Shown: positions 53,481-64,000 of the stretch, piece by piece
How the letters are laid out: each line of letters opens with the position of its first letter
Position numbering within the stretch: the stretch's first letter is position 1
Source of the DNA: Fulvia fulva
Taxonomy: Eukaryota > Ascomycota > Dothideomycetes > Mycosphaerellales > Mycosphaerellaceae
Direction: 5' to 3'
DNA: 64,000 bases
NCBI RefSeq assembly: GCF_020509005.1
Contig: NC_063016.1
Coordinates: 4,464,001 to 4,528,000 of the forward strand
Notes under the pieces: generated by a model
Seen by the model: the letters and a program-made list of their open reading frames with translations, nothing else
Database searches by the model: none
Told to the model about the DNA's origin: nothing
Translations under genes and position numbers: made by a program

Positions 53481-54200
53481 GGTGGTGTCGTGAGGGTGTC
53501 TGTGGTGCGACCTGTTGTTGAAGAATCGTGGAGTGTGCAAAAGGGTAGTTACTCGCGACTACCGATGGTAAGACATAAGGCGGCTATGCATCTTCAAAGT
53601 GTTGTTTGTTCATACGTTGCAGCATGCACGAAAGGTGTGAGACGTTCTATGAGGTGGAAAGTGTAAAGTCCGAGACACACATGTGAGGCCGCACGGACCA
53701 CCTTGGCTGCGACAAGAAGTTCGCCAACATGAGGAGACTAACTACAGTCGTACAGTTACAGACCGCTCAAGTATTAAAAGCTATTCACGTCAATTCACCG
53801 GGAAAGCTTTACGGCATGCGGGGCCAGCTTTGTTCAATCCATGTGCTTCCTTTACACGCTGAACGCGGTCAACAAGCCAAGCTCGCTTTGTCCTTGCCAT
53901 CGAGCTTCATATCGTACAACCCTGTCGCAGTAATCTGTGGTACCGGTTGGCTTAATCGAGTTTCGGACAGGTCTACTCCATTTGCATCGTCTCACCGCCA
54001 TCCTCGGTCTGATCAGGCGGCATAACGTCGACATCGTGAAGTGGGATGCGTAAACCGACAGCTACTCGATCATACTACGCTTGCGTGGCTGGTCGACGAC
54101 ATAACGGTACTCGCGTCCCTTATTCCCCTCAACGCAGCAGCGATCGCTTCGGGTTCTCTTCCAGTGCAAACACCTGGCGACCTGGTCTTGCACCGACTTG
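53481..54200. other. Spacer between two minus-strand genes
   Basis: 720 bp. Only short ORFs in conflicting frames. Nothing is recognised. Confidence 0.5.
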
Positions 54201-56393
54201 TCAGAAATCGATGTGGTCTTGCTTGCTGCGACTCTGTGTTTCCTTGTGACGTGGATCATGCTGCAACTCCCAACGCGTCAGGAAGTCGGTGAACTTGAGT
54301 AAGATCGCGGAGCCGCGGCGAATGTTGGCTCCGTCACCCTCCTGACCAAGATCAGAGGTATCTGCCATAGAGACGTCCACCTGAGAAGCGGAGCTGACGT
54401 TGGGAGTTTGAGCTGTTGGTGCAGCGCCAGTGCTCTGTGGAGTAGGATGCTTGCCTGTTGATCGATGACCTGGGCTGATCATCTTTTCTGGTCCATGGGC
54501 AGGTTGCGACGCTTGAACGTCATCCATGTCGGTGTCGACATCAACAGTAGCGGGCAGCGGCGCCATACTGTGAGCGGTGACTAGCACGGAGGCGCCGAAC
54601 GTGTCGTCATCCGTCTCCATGTCGTCAGGTAGCTGCTGTGTCGCGTTTACCGCCTCCTCATCCACTTCCATGTCCGTACTGACCTCGGCGAACGATGAAG
54701 AGCGTGGCTCGACAGCTGCTGATGATAGCGTCCCCACGATCGGACGCTGATCTGCTTTCGAGATACGGCCGTGCTGAACATAGATCTTGACTGACGGACT
54801 GAAGTCATGCTTGCCGGTAGTGTGTGGCGATGGTGACGCTGGTTCAGTTTGGACCATCTCGACTTCCTTCGGCTGCTCTACGGCCACTGGTGTAGGCAAT
54901 GCATGACCACTGCCTACATTGACAGGGTCTGAAGCGGAGTTGGCGCCTTTTGAAGCCGGGTCCTTCGCGACAACCTCTGGAAGATGCGGTGCTGCGTTGA
55001 CAGTTGAAATCGGGATGTTAGGGCGAGTCGAAGGGCTGTTTTGTGCCCGGAAGGTGCTCTGGGCCGCGTGAGTTGTGCTACTGTTGTTTGGCATTGGCGG
55101 ATAAGTAGCACTGCTGGGATCATCCGGTGGGCCGTCCGTGGTGATCGGCTGCTCCAGATGCTGCTCAGACTTGTTGCCGCTGTCAACGTTGCCGCTGCTG
55201 CTGGGGGCTCGCAAGAATGGGGATGCAGACTCGCCATCCTGGACGATCTCCTGGTCTACTTGTATCTCTGGACTGCCGACAAAGCTGGGCGCCCGATCTT
55301 CAGGTTGGAGGGTCTCGGCTTCGCCTGGCTGATTTGCAGTCGAGGTATTCACGTCCGCTTCAGGCAGCGAGGGGCCTTCTGCACTCGTCGGGACCAACGA
55401 CAATTCTGGCGGGATAGTGATGTCGGAGCCATGTGCCTTTCTGGTAGGACCGTTCTTGATTGCATCCAAATCGGCATAAGAATCGGCGAAACTAGGCTCA
55501 GCCATGTTCAAAGCTCCGAACTTCTGACCGAGACGCTCCATTTCAGCTTCCAACGGGGTAAGTTTTGGCTCAGGCCGCTCAGTAATGATAATGAAGTCGT
55601 CGTCGTCGTCATCGTCCTCTTCCTCGCCCCCTGCTCCATCCACTGCTTCCTGGTTGGCGGCAACCTTGTCATCGCCTTTGTCCTGTGAGCGTGCATCTTC
55701 GGTTGTCGCTTCATCACCAGCTGGCGAGTCGACCTTCACACTCTGCTCTTGTGGCGACTCGTCAGTATAGTTGGAGGTGCCTGGGGTGTTCAGTGAAGTC
55801 GCACTGCCCAACTCCCCGCCACTAACTGCTTCGACCCCTGCAGTGCCAGTATCTGCTTCGGAGTCAGATGTCGAGTTGTCGGACACAGTCTGCTCGTTGA
55901 CAGGAGAGATCGGTGTTACCTCTCTCCACTTCTGGCCAACTCGCACTTCGTTGTAGTCATAGATCACAGCCTCAGCATCTCCGCAGTAGATTGAGATGGC
56001 GACATCCAGACCACCACGCTCCGCCTCCACATTCTTCCTGGCACGTCTGATATCGCTCGGCAATGCCCCGTTGACGTCGCGATTGGTGGTGTTCTGAGTC
56101 TTGTGGCGCAGAAAGATTGCTGTTGCAACCGCTTGGCTGCGATGAATGTGCTTGAGGCTGAGGTGCTTGGTATCTCGTAAGAAGGTCAAGATAGCTAGAC
56201 CTAGCTCAAGCTCCCAGTCAGTAGGCTTGAGCTGAGCCCATTGTCGGTTTGATGGATTGCGCTCGAAGTTGCTCAAGGTCAAGCGCTTGCGCTTCTTGCC
56301 GGGCTGTCGCTCGTAGGGGCGTTGAGCCGGGGGAATAATCTCTTCCGCCTTGCAGTCATATTCTTGTTCGAGTGCTGCAATAACTTCTGGCAT
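54201..56393 (-). CDS. Unknown nuclear-type protein, 730 aa, mostly disordered
   Basis: Single exon. ATG 56393 (MPEVIAALEQEYDCKAEEII). The first ~170 residues look folded: a basic patch KKRKRLTL that could be a nuclear signal, then WAQLKPTDWELELGLAILTFL, HIHRSQAVATAIFLRHKT and RKNVEAERGGLDVAISIY. The remaining ~540 residues are low-complexity Ser/Pro/Thr/Glu/Asp sequence with an acidic run (EEEDDDDDDDFIIITE). The end regains order (GSAILLKFTDFLTRWELQHDPRHKE). I do not recognise the family. Such architecture is common in fungal chromatin and transcription proteins, but that is only suggestive. Confidence 0.75.
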   Translation of the reverse strand: MPEVIAALEQEYDCKAEEIIPPAQRPYERQPGKKRKRLTLSNFERNPSNRQWAQLKPTDWELELGLAILTFLRDTKHLSLKHIHRSQAVATAIFLRHKTQNTTNRDVNGALPSDIRRARKNVEAERGGLDVAISIYCGDAEAVIYDYNEVRVGQKWREVTPISPVNEQTVSDNSTSDSEADTGTAGVEAVSGGELGSATSLNTPGTSNYTDESPQEQSVKVDSPAGDEATTEDARSQDKGDDKVAANQEAVDGAGGEEEDDDDDDDFIIITERPEPKLTPLEAEMERLGQKFGALNMAEPSFADSYADLDAIKNGPTRKAHGSDITIPPELSLVPTSAEGPSLPEADVNTSTANQPGEAETLQPEDRAPSFVGSPEIQVDQEIVQDGESASPFLRAPSSSGNVDSGNKSEQHLEQPITTDGPPDDPSSATYPPMPNNSSTTHAAQSTFRAQNSPSTRPNIPISTVNAAPHLPEVVAKDPASKGANSASDPVNVGSGHALPTPVAVEQPKEVEMVQTEPASPSPHTTGKHDFSPSVKIYVQHGRISKADQRPIVGTLSSAAVEPRSSSFAEVSTDMEVDEEAVNATQQLPDDMETDDDTFGASVLVTAHSMAPLPATVDVDTDMDDVQASQPAHGPEKMISPGHRSTGKHPTPQSTGAAPTAQTPNVSSASQVDVSMADTSDLGQEGDGANIRRGSAILLKFTDFLTRWELQHDPRHKETQSRSKQDHIDF

Positions 56394-58752
56394 GGTGGTC
56401 AACTGTAGTGCGTCTCCTGTGCATTCTGTCAGTCATACTTCATCGGATGGACATCGATGAGCGGAGTTTCTCGATGCTGTCAGGTATGACCGAGCGCATG
56501 AGGTAGTCTCGACCTCGGTCGGAGACAGCCATGTGATTTCGAGTCGTGTGCTCGGGTAGCGATCCATGATACATACCGCCAAACGAAGCTTTGCTTGAAT
56601 CCATCGTGTGGGCGCTCATGCCGAATGCGACCGGATGTTGACGCAATTGCTGATGCGGCAAGCAGAAGACATGCGACCGGATGTTGACGCAATTGCTGAT
56701 GCGGCAAGCAGAAGACATGCGACAAGGGAAGAAATGATGTTGTTGTGAGAATTCGTACAGTTGACCTAATTTCGGATGGGAAAAGGCAGACCCTCTTTCC
56801 GTCGCGTGAGTCGAAAGTCGCACATGACAGACAGTTCATTCACCGCAAAGTGGGACGGTGACGTACGGTTCCTGCCCGCACGGCGCGAAGTTATAAAACT
56901 CTCGGTCTGCTTGCAAACTTTCCTCTTCCTCTTTTCACACATCGACTGCTTGATGGCAAGTGTGCAGCGTGTCAGTAGCGTCTTAGCGAAACCGCTCATA
57001 CCCAACATCAAGTCAAGTCCATCTCACGCTCTTCTGCTTTCTTCACAGCCTACCTGCTCACACAAGCAGCCGCTCGGGGTCTTTTTCCTTCGATGCGACT
57101 GCGTGAGGCAGGGTGTTCAATGGGCTTCTTAAGCTTTTCCCCGAACGGGCAATGGGATGACACTGATTGAGATCAGTGTTGCTCTGAGATCAGTAACACC
57201 GGCTGCGCGGGCAACGGTCCCGGATGTCTGATCTCGTGAAGGAGTAGAAGAGACGCGACTATCAGTACTTGGCCCCGACGGCTCAAAGTCATCGAGGCTG
57301 ACTCGAGGCAGGGCGGCTCTGCGGGGGCTGTCTGCGCCTCGAATGCTGAAGTCGCAGCTGTTGACAGGTCCATCCACCCGGTGATGCAAATCGCTGGAGA
57401 TGGGCATGCAATAGTTGTGAGTGCGCCAAGAAATGCTCAGAACCGCTGTGAGCATTTCCCGTCCGGCTCTTTCAGAGAGGCATGTTCGGTTTTGTGTCGA
57501 TCAGTCCATCGACCCAGGCCCGTGCTTCTGGAGATGGAATCACGACACCAGCAAACACATTTTTTCATCAGTCTTTGGCAGAATGCCGGGTGCTGGGGAA
57601 GATCAGCAATGCTTGCTGAACAGTAGGTCGCCTTTCCTCGTGCCGGTCCTTCTTCAAATCTCCTCATCAGTTCACACTTCGCCGTCTCTCGATACTTGTT
57701 CAAAGTCTCCTGTCTTCAGTTCACACTTCATCACTCTCTGGCGATGCTTCGTCTCGGTCTCGCGTTACTGTCCCGCCCTCGAGGACGTGACGACTGACGT
57801 GCATCCTCATCATCTCGGCTGTCCACTTACCACAAAGATGATACATACATCTAACTGTCTTCAGCTGCCGCCAGCCGTCGGGATTTGGATCAAGGCAGAG
57901 CTCGCGATGGCGGTCTATCGCGGTGTTTCCTTTCGTGACCGAGCCGTTGTAGGCCAGCACATCTACACATCCTCATACTGTCCACAGGATCACACTGTCC
58001 ACGATCATTTTCGGTCACACGTATGGAGCGTTTCGTGTCTCGCTGTCATCTCGCGTGCCAAAGGGAACATGAAGAGGTGAGGTGCAGAGGTACGCTAGCG
58101 ATCCCTGCAAACGAAGATTTACACAAGGCGAAGTACATGTTCGATCGACTGCCCACTTCAGCTGAAGCAGACCTGCAACGCACATGCCAATGCAAATCCA
58201 AATGCAGCTCCTCGGCCTGGCGCATTGCATCGCCTAGCAGAACGAGCTGCAGGAAGGACCGACGAAGAGGACGCCTGCGCCACAAGTCTTCTGGCAAGAG
58301 GATCGAGTGCCACGATCGGTCTGCCAACACACGTCCCGGGTGGTGGTACAACGGTCGCTAGCTCCCTCGCACGAGAGAAGAGGACGTGGCTGTTTCGCGA
58401 AAAGAGATGGGAAAGATGGGAAAGACGGGTCAACAGCCACAATGACGCAGGCCCAGCTGCAGTGAAACAGGGAACAGAGGCACAACTTGTTGAATTTGAG
58501 TTCGACGACAAGAGAAGCGCCACGAAGCGTTGGAAGCGGTGGGCGCAGGAAATTAAGCTTGTATATCTGGCTGTCGCTGGCGCGTGATGACGGTGGTAAC
58601 TTCCATACCGCGGCCCATTGCTCTGGGCTAGTGCGAACAGTTGACCACGGCCAAGTATTGCTTCTTGCCCTCTCCCTTTGTTGATTTCCTGGAGCTCGCG
58701 CTGTACAGTAGCTTTCCTTCTGCTGCGCTGCACACTTCTCCCACCTGCATCC
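56394..58752. other. 2.36-kb divergent intergenic region
   Basis: This lies between the unknown protein and the CSC1-type channel, transcribed outward. It holds one 46-bp tandem duplication (56625-56716). Other ORFs are short, overlapping in several frames, and unsupported. Confidence 0.45.
56625..56716. repeat. 46-bp tandem duplication
   Basis: The unit starting ATGCGACCGGATGTTGACGC is present twice head to tail without mismatch. The first bases of a third copy (ATGCGAC) follow at 56717. It lies in intergenic DNA about 0.25-0.3 kb upstream of the 54201-56393 gene. Confidence 0.9.
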
Positions 58753-61700
58753 ATGATCATATTCGACAGCATGGATAACGCGGGCAACATGGCTGCGCAC
58801 CTGGTCGCACGCCAATCGGTATGCAAGCACCTGTGCGCAGTAAATGGATTGACATTCTGACGCGTACGCAGAACCAAGGGAGCAACCAAAATGCCCAGGG
58901 CTCATCAGTATCGGGCATGGTATCCACCTTGATCCCGGTGCTTCTTATCTCCATCGTCATCTTCCTGGTCTTCTTGATCTTTCGAAGGAAGTTCGACCGA
59001 GTGTACCAACCGCGCTCGTATCTTGGCTCTCTGCGCAACTGGCAGCGCTCTCCCAAACAAACAACCGGCACTTTGGGATGGCGGAAAGAGTTCAGCGAGC
59101 TCAAGGACGAATTCGTCCTCGGGCATTCAACAATCGATAACTACCTCTGGCTAAGATTCTTCAAGATGCTGACCATGATGTGCCTGGTCGGATGCTTCAT
59201 CACCTGGCCAATTCTGTTCCCCGTCAACGCAACAGGTTCCAACAACGATGCGACAGGCCTTGATATCCTGTCATTCAGTCACATCAACCCAGGACCACGA
59301 TACTTTGCGCAGGCCATTGTCGCATGGCTTTTCCTCGGATGGGTCATGTTCATGATCACACGCGAATCGAAGTTCTTCGTCCGCCTGAGCCAGCGATACT
59401 ATCTTTCGCCTTACCAGCGAAGCCGCATTTCAACCAGGACTCTCCTCTTCACCAACGTACCAGAGGCTGCCCGCAACGAAGAGCATTTGCGAAGCCAGTA
59501 TGCAGGTGTGAAGGCAGTCTGGCTGGTCAATGTGCCACTGGATCTTGCCGAGAAGGTCGACGATCGTGACACGGCTGCCAACAAGCTCGAGACTGGCGAG
59601 ATCAAAATGATCAAGAACCACTACAAGAGACAGCTGAAACTGGAGAAGAAGAATAAGACCAGCGAGCGAGTGAACCCAGAGGCTGGTGCTCGCGTTGAGG
59701 TACGTTACTGCGGGGCACCAGACATCAGGCAGTCGCTCAGACTATAGTGGAGCGTGCGAGATATGCGCTGTACGACGCGCTTTCTCCACCATGTGCATCA
59801 CAGTCTGAGACACTGCGACTTGGCTTGAGTATAGCTAACACCTTTCTGTCTGTAGGTGCACAAGAAGGATATCCCAACACACCGCCTGCCAAAGCTCAAA
59901 TTCCTGCCCATCGGCAAGAAGGTTGAGACCATCGACTGGAGTCGCGGAGAATTGCGTCGTCTGGTACCAGAGATCACGACAGAGCAGCGCGGACTGGTCA
60001 ACAATAACAAATCCGAGGCCCAGGCTGCATGCTTCATCGAATTCGATACTGTTCAGTCTGCTCATGCAGCTTGGATGCAGGCGTCCAACATGGGCCGCAA
60101 AGAGAAGGCAAAGTCGATGGCCAAGATGACTCCGAAGGAGAACGGACCAGAACCCCAGGATGTTATCTGGAAGAACATTATCAAGCCATTGTGGAAGACC
60201 AAACTGTTCAGCACCCTCGGCACGGCTTTCGTCTGGTTCCTGTGCATCTTCTGGACCATCCCAGTCGCAGTTATCGGTGCCATCTCCAATATCACCTATC
60301 TCACCAACAAAGTGCCATTCCTCAGCTTCATCCTCGACATTCCACCAGTCGTCCGCGGTGTGGTTACTGGACTGCTTCCCGTCATCCTGCTTGCAGTCCT
60401 CATGGCCTTGGTACCGATAATTCTCACCGTTATCGCAAAGCTCTTCGAGCCGACTCAGGGCGCTGTTCAGATGAAGGTCCAGGGATGGTACTTTCCATTC
60501 CAGGTCATCCAAGTCTTCCTCATCACCACGTTCTCCTCTGGAGCTGCTGCAGTCGTGACCCAGATCATCAATGACCCCACTACCGCGCCGACACTGCTGG
60601 CTGAGAACCTGCCCAAGGCCTCCAACTTCTACATCTCGTACTTCATACTGTTCGGACTCCAATCGGCTGCGCTGCAGCTTCTCAACGTAGTGCCCCTTCT
60701 GTTCGTCCTGGTCCTGGGCAAGATTCTGGACACGACACCAAGGAAGATGTACAATCGCTATGTCAACCTTGCTGGACTTGGATGGGGATCGCTTTATCCC
60801 AAGTTCACCAACTTGGGTGTCATTGGTAAGGCATGCTCTGTGATACTGTCTTGAGCACTGCTAAGGTTTGCTGCTAGCACTTTCGTACTCCTGCATCTCG
60901 CCATTGATTCTGGGCTTCGCTACAGTCGGTTTCTTCCTGCTGTACCTTGCTTTCCGATACAGCGCCCTCTTCACTCTCGGCACGACTGTATCGACCAGGG
61001 GCCAATCCTACGCTCGTGCCATGAAGCAGCTTACCGTCGGTATCTATCTGTCGGAAATTTGCTTGATCGGCCTGTTCGCCATTGGCATTGCTGAGAGCCG
61101 AGTATCGATTGGACCCATGATAATGATGATCATCTTCCTCGTTCTTACGATCTTATGGCAGATCTGGCTAGGTACGTTTCTAAAGGATACCAAACATCGA
61201 GCAGTGACTTGGACTATGGATGACCGCGCCGCGTACGATGCGCTCCGTGTCCATCACAGTCTTACACACTGCCACGTGTTTCTCGAGTATAGCTAACACC
61301 CTTCTGTCTGTAGGTCGCTCCCTAAAGAAGATGGAGAACGAGTCGGTGGAGGACAACATCGCGCCATCGGCGATCACTGGCGACATCCGCGATAGCAGCG
61401 ATGCGGAGAAGGCTCCAGGATCTGTTGATGAGACTCGTCCCGCTGGACTTGGTAACAATCAAGATCACCTTGCGAAAGACGGCTACGACCAGGCACAGTC
61501 AGAAACGGCAGATGCTGGCCACGAGCAACTGCGCCAGACTCCAACTGGCAAAGTGGGACTCATGGCTCGCATCAAGGGCTACTTTAACCACGAGGTACGT
61601 TATCGAAGGTTCTCAGGCAGTGGCTTAGACCACAGTGGAGCGTGCGAGACATGCGCTGCTGCACGAAACGCATGCTCCACTACCCACACCACAGTCTGAG

Positions 61701-62045
61701 ACACTACCACGTGCTTCTCGAGCATGGCTAACACCCTTCTGCTTGTAGGCCGGCGCTTCCAACGCCATCCAATTTGTGTCGCCGCATCTCAGCACTCCTG
61801 TTCGAGCTTACACTCAAAAGGAGCACGATGAGGCATACCTCCACCCAGCTATCATCTCTGAATGCCCCGTCATCTGGATCGCGAGAGACAAGTATGGCAT
61901 TTCGAGGCAGGAGATTGCTGCCTCTAAGGAAGACGGCTACATCATGACTGATGAAGGTGCTGAGTTCAACGAGAAGGGCAAGATTGAGTGGAAGCAGGAT
62001 GACTTGAAGCAGGCGCCTATCCGGGAGGATGAACCAGCTTATTAA
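58753..62045 (+). CDS. CSC1/RSN1-type calcium-permeable stress-gated cation channel
   Basis: Integral membrane channel of the CSC1/OSCA (DUF221) family, opened by membrane tension or osmotic shock. Exons are 58753-58818, 58872-59699, 59856-60825, 60878-61171, 61314-61594 and 61749-62045, giving 911 aa; ATG 58771 is an alternative start. The N-terminal membrane block starts GMVSTLIPVLLISIVIFLVF and includes ITWPILFPVNATG. The cytosolic RRM-like domain follows (TLLFTNVPEAARNEEHL ... ACFIEFDTVQSAHAAWMQA). The 7-TM block begins VIWKNIIKPLWKTKLFSTLG. The C-terminal tail is soluble (YLHPAIISECPVIWIARDKYGISRQE). Three of its five introns (59700-59855, 61172-61313, 61595-61748) are long and related to each other; the other two are 52-53 bp. 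Confidence 0.94.
59700..59855 (+). repeat. Introner-like intron, copy 1 (156 bp)
   Basis: Spliceosomal intron GTACGT...CTGTAG. It shares GTGGAGCGTGCGAGA, TGCGCTG, CACAGTCTGAGACACTGC and the end TATAGCTAACACC...CTGTCTGTAG with copies 2 and 3 in the same gene. The branch point is GCTAAC. Confidence 0.85.
61172..61313 (+). repeat. Introner-like intron, copy 2 (142 bp)
   Basis: Same donor GTACGT and nearly the same 3' third as copy 1 (GAGTATAGCTAACACC, then CTGTCTGTAG). The central segment is more diverged, keeping TGCGCT and CATCACAGTCTTACACACTG. Confidence 0.82.
61595..61748 (+). repeat. Introner-like intron, copy 3 (154 bp)
   Basis: Closest to copy 1 in the middle (GTGGAGCGTGCGAGACATGC) and to copy 2 near the end (CCACGTGCTTCTCGAG...). 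An internal inverted repeat pairs GTGGAGCGTGCG with CGCATGCTCCAC (one mismatch), so the RNA can form a hairpin. Confidence 0.85.
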
Positions 62046-62700
62046 AGCAGTGTAGTGCTAGTGCTAAACGTAATGTGCGTAACGCAAGTATGAGACATGC
62101 TTGAAGGTTATTCACACCAGGGCACGTTCTTTGGCTTGACGGTGATGTGGACGACAAGTCGTTGTGCGCCGAGAACAGATAGTGTTCCGCGCTCTTGTTA
62201 TGACGGGAAAGAGCAGTCTGGCATGCTGTGATGCTGATAGTCGATGCTCGATACTAGCATGACATTGTCAGTGGTCCGTTATGCTCTGCACTGCCTCGCG
62301 TTTCGTTGTGGAGCGCTAAACGCGAGAATCGCACGAACTTTGGTTGCCGAGGTTCTGCAATGGTCGCTTCCTTCCACGCCAGCAACACAACAACTTTTCC
62401 TGCCTGACCACATGCATTACTCAACATCACTTCTGCTCGTCAGCTGACACGTCGAATTCGAATGGTTGGCAACCTGAGCATTGCCCACACGTCTTCGACC
62501 AGGAGATGCCTGAGACTCCGAGAGCCTTCACGACCCTCCCACCTGTCTCGCACATTCTCTTCATTCCTATGCTACCTAGCACGAGATCTGCATGCAGCTG
62601 ATGTGCCTCGTTCATGCTTACGGGGGAGTCGTCGAAATCCAAAGGTGACCACCTGCCGGTCCAGCCGATCAATCGTTGTTATGGTGTTTTGTAATCTTCG
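62046..62700. other. Spacer downstream of the channel gene
   Basis: No intact gene. Weak coding-like stretches occur near 62450-62650 in more than one frame, but I cannot assign them. Confidence 0.4.
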
Positions 62701-62779
62701 CCATGACTTCGTCGGAGCCTCGTTGCCCGAATGGCTGATTACCAAGAAGGCACCTCAGTGCTATATCGCGCGCGATCTA

Positions 62780-63772
62780 TTCGGCCTCCCTACATGTATG
62801 TTGCCCACCAACTTCTCTGGGCACTGAAATACACATCACTCCGAAAGGTCCACTCTGGATACTTCCCGATGAGGCCAAGATTCCGATCACCAGCTGCATG
62901 TTGCTGGTCCATACTGCTTAAGATCCACGCACCTTTGTGCGCTTTGTAGATCGCGTCGCAGTGGTTACTCAACACTTGCTAGACAGTGTCGAGAGAAATC
63001 ACCTCGCCAGCATGCGGCGGAAGGCTGCCAAGACACAAGATGCATTTCGCGAGAGCGCACGGTCTGGATTGTCGATTGAGGGTCACCAGAGTGACTTATC
63101 ACCTCCTGCCTACGTGCCAGCGGCTGTAGAGTCTGCACTGTGACGCTGCTACGGAGCTTCGACGCATCAAGACAGTCACTCTTCACCTTGCTCGCCAGCA
63201 GACAATTCGCCGAAGTTAGTAAGCCAATCATACCTTCTGGATCCTGGCCAGAACTACGACTTTTCGAAAGTCAATCGCAGAGGTCATGCCATCGAAGCCG
63301 TGCTGAACTCTGTCCCGTCGTACACTACTAAACAGAGTCCGCTGACACCCACACATTAACGTTGGCAATTCAGCGCTTGAAGACTACTCCTGTGGCTCTT
63401 CGGCGTCAGCTGGCTTCAGTCATGAGGCAGCATCCACGGTCTTCATGCTATGCGAGTCGGGCGGCCGCTGTTTTGCAGCTTGACCAAGGAGACTGGATGC
63501 ATCTGAGACGAGAAGAGCTGGAAAAGATCATTCAGAGGCAAGACTCCGAGGAGCGGATGATCGAGGAGACAGCATCCGCTCGGGCACGAATGGAGCAGGA
63601 GGCTGGAGACAGGAAGCCGTTGGCTGGACTGGCTGCAATCCAAAAGGCCGGCAAGATGCTCGCGACTGTCCTGAAGATCAAAGCTTTCCACGCCGATGTC
63701 GGTGCAGCTCCAGGCACTCACGGAGCTGGCTGAGTTCGTCCAGCAACAACACCTAATCAACCCTAGATTCTT
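62780..63772 (+). pseudogene. Broken coding region of unknown identity
   Basis: Coding-like sequence is split over several frames on the + strand. A stretch ending WILPDEAKIPITSCMLLVHT is cut by TAA at about 62921 and continues in the same frame with DPRTFVRFVDRVAVVTQHLL. A frameshift near 63140 leads into ATELRRIKTVTLHLARQQ, then stops. A further piece reads NYDFSKVNRRGHAIEAVLNS. A fourth, within 63383-63700, is Glu/Arg-rich and helical (REELEKIIQRQDSEERMIEE). A last frame change near 63705 gives LQALTELAEFVQQQHLINP. Some breaks may be introns (a GTTAGT donor near 63215, acceptor CAATTCAG near 63374), but the TAA and frame changes suggest decay. The family is not recognised. Confidence 0.4.
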
Positions 63773-64000
63773 GGGATAGGCTCAAGTCTGGAATGACAAG
63801 CTTCCATATGTGCAAGGCTTTCTAAGAATTGCTGGCGTCAGCTTTTCGGCCGAGAAACTGGTCCGACGCTCGACCACCTCGCTCACAGCGGCAAGGCAAG
63901 GGATCGGCAGGCCTCAGCGACGGTGGCGGTCGGCACATCGAGTGCATGCAGTAAAGTGATGAGATGCGAGATGTATCAAGACGCACTGCAGGACTATGAA
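63773..64000. other. Window end
   Basis: Short sequence after the broken coding region. Nothing is recognised. Confidence 0.4.

Noticed and set aside
1..64000. CRISPR array, bacterial operon or integron features
   Set aside because: The window is eukaryotic: spliced genes, fungal families, no regular short spaced repeats.

Overview
The window is nuclear DNA of a filamentous ascomycete (Pezizomycotina), most likely a Dothideomycete near Mycosphaerellales. The evidence is a Woronin-body HEX1 gene ending in the peroxisomal signal SRL, a HET-domain gene, a fungal ACC1, Whi3- and NudE-type genes, introns mostly of 50-90 bp with GT(A/G)NGT donors and CTRAC branch points, and repeated introner-like introns of a kind reported from that group. 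Species assignment is inference.

Layout. 1-2030 is the 3' part of a hybrid histidine kinase cut by the window edge. 2.4-7.4 kb holds an unknown gene, a badly damaged NmrA-like pseudogene carrying a ~490-bp insertion, and an FAD monooxygenase; this looks like an eroding accessory or redox neighbourhood. 8.3-10.4 kb is hex1. 11-19.3 kb holds a 2-oxoglutarate oxygenase, swc2/VPS72, a D-2-hydroxyacid dehydrogenase, an MFS transporter and yaf9, so two SWR1-complex subunits lie within 4 kb of each other. 19.9-26.9 kb is the acetyl-CoA carboxylase gene. 29-36.7 kb holds nudE, a STRAP-like WD40 gene, a small TA-flanked MITE and whi3. 36.7-40.1 kb is almost empty apart from a tRNA-Lys-like gene. 40.9-56.4 kb is dense: RPS24, an EFM3/FAM86-type methyltransferase, a HET protein, a membrane-anchored protein, an AVT-type amino-acid transporter, an F-box/TPR-like protein, a divergent eIF5A paralogue, an RBR-like zinc-binding protein and an unknown acidic protein. 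58.7-62 kb is a CSC1/RSN1-type channel containing three related introns. 62.7-63.8 kb carries a broken, unidentified coding region.

Most genes are unrelated housekeeping functions: lipid synthesis (ACC1), chromatin (Swc2, Yaf9), translation (RPS24, EFM3, eIF5A-like), dynein transport (NudE) and septal plugging (HEX1). There is no obvious intact secondary-metabolite cluster. The most unusual observations are three homologous 142-156 bp introns inside one channel gene, an eIF5A paralogue with no hypusine-site lysine, and a SANT-like ORF in frame with, and directly after, the yaf9 stop codon. Splice sites were read by eye from consensus signals and protein continuity; no transcript data were available.
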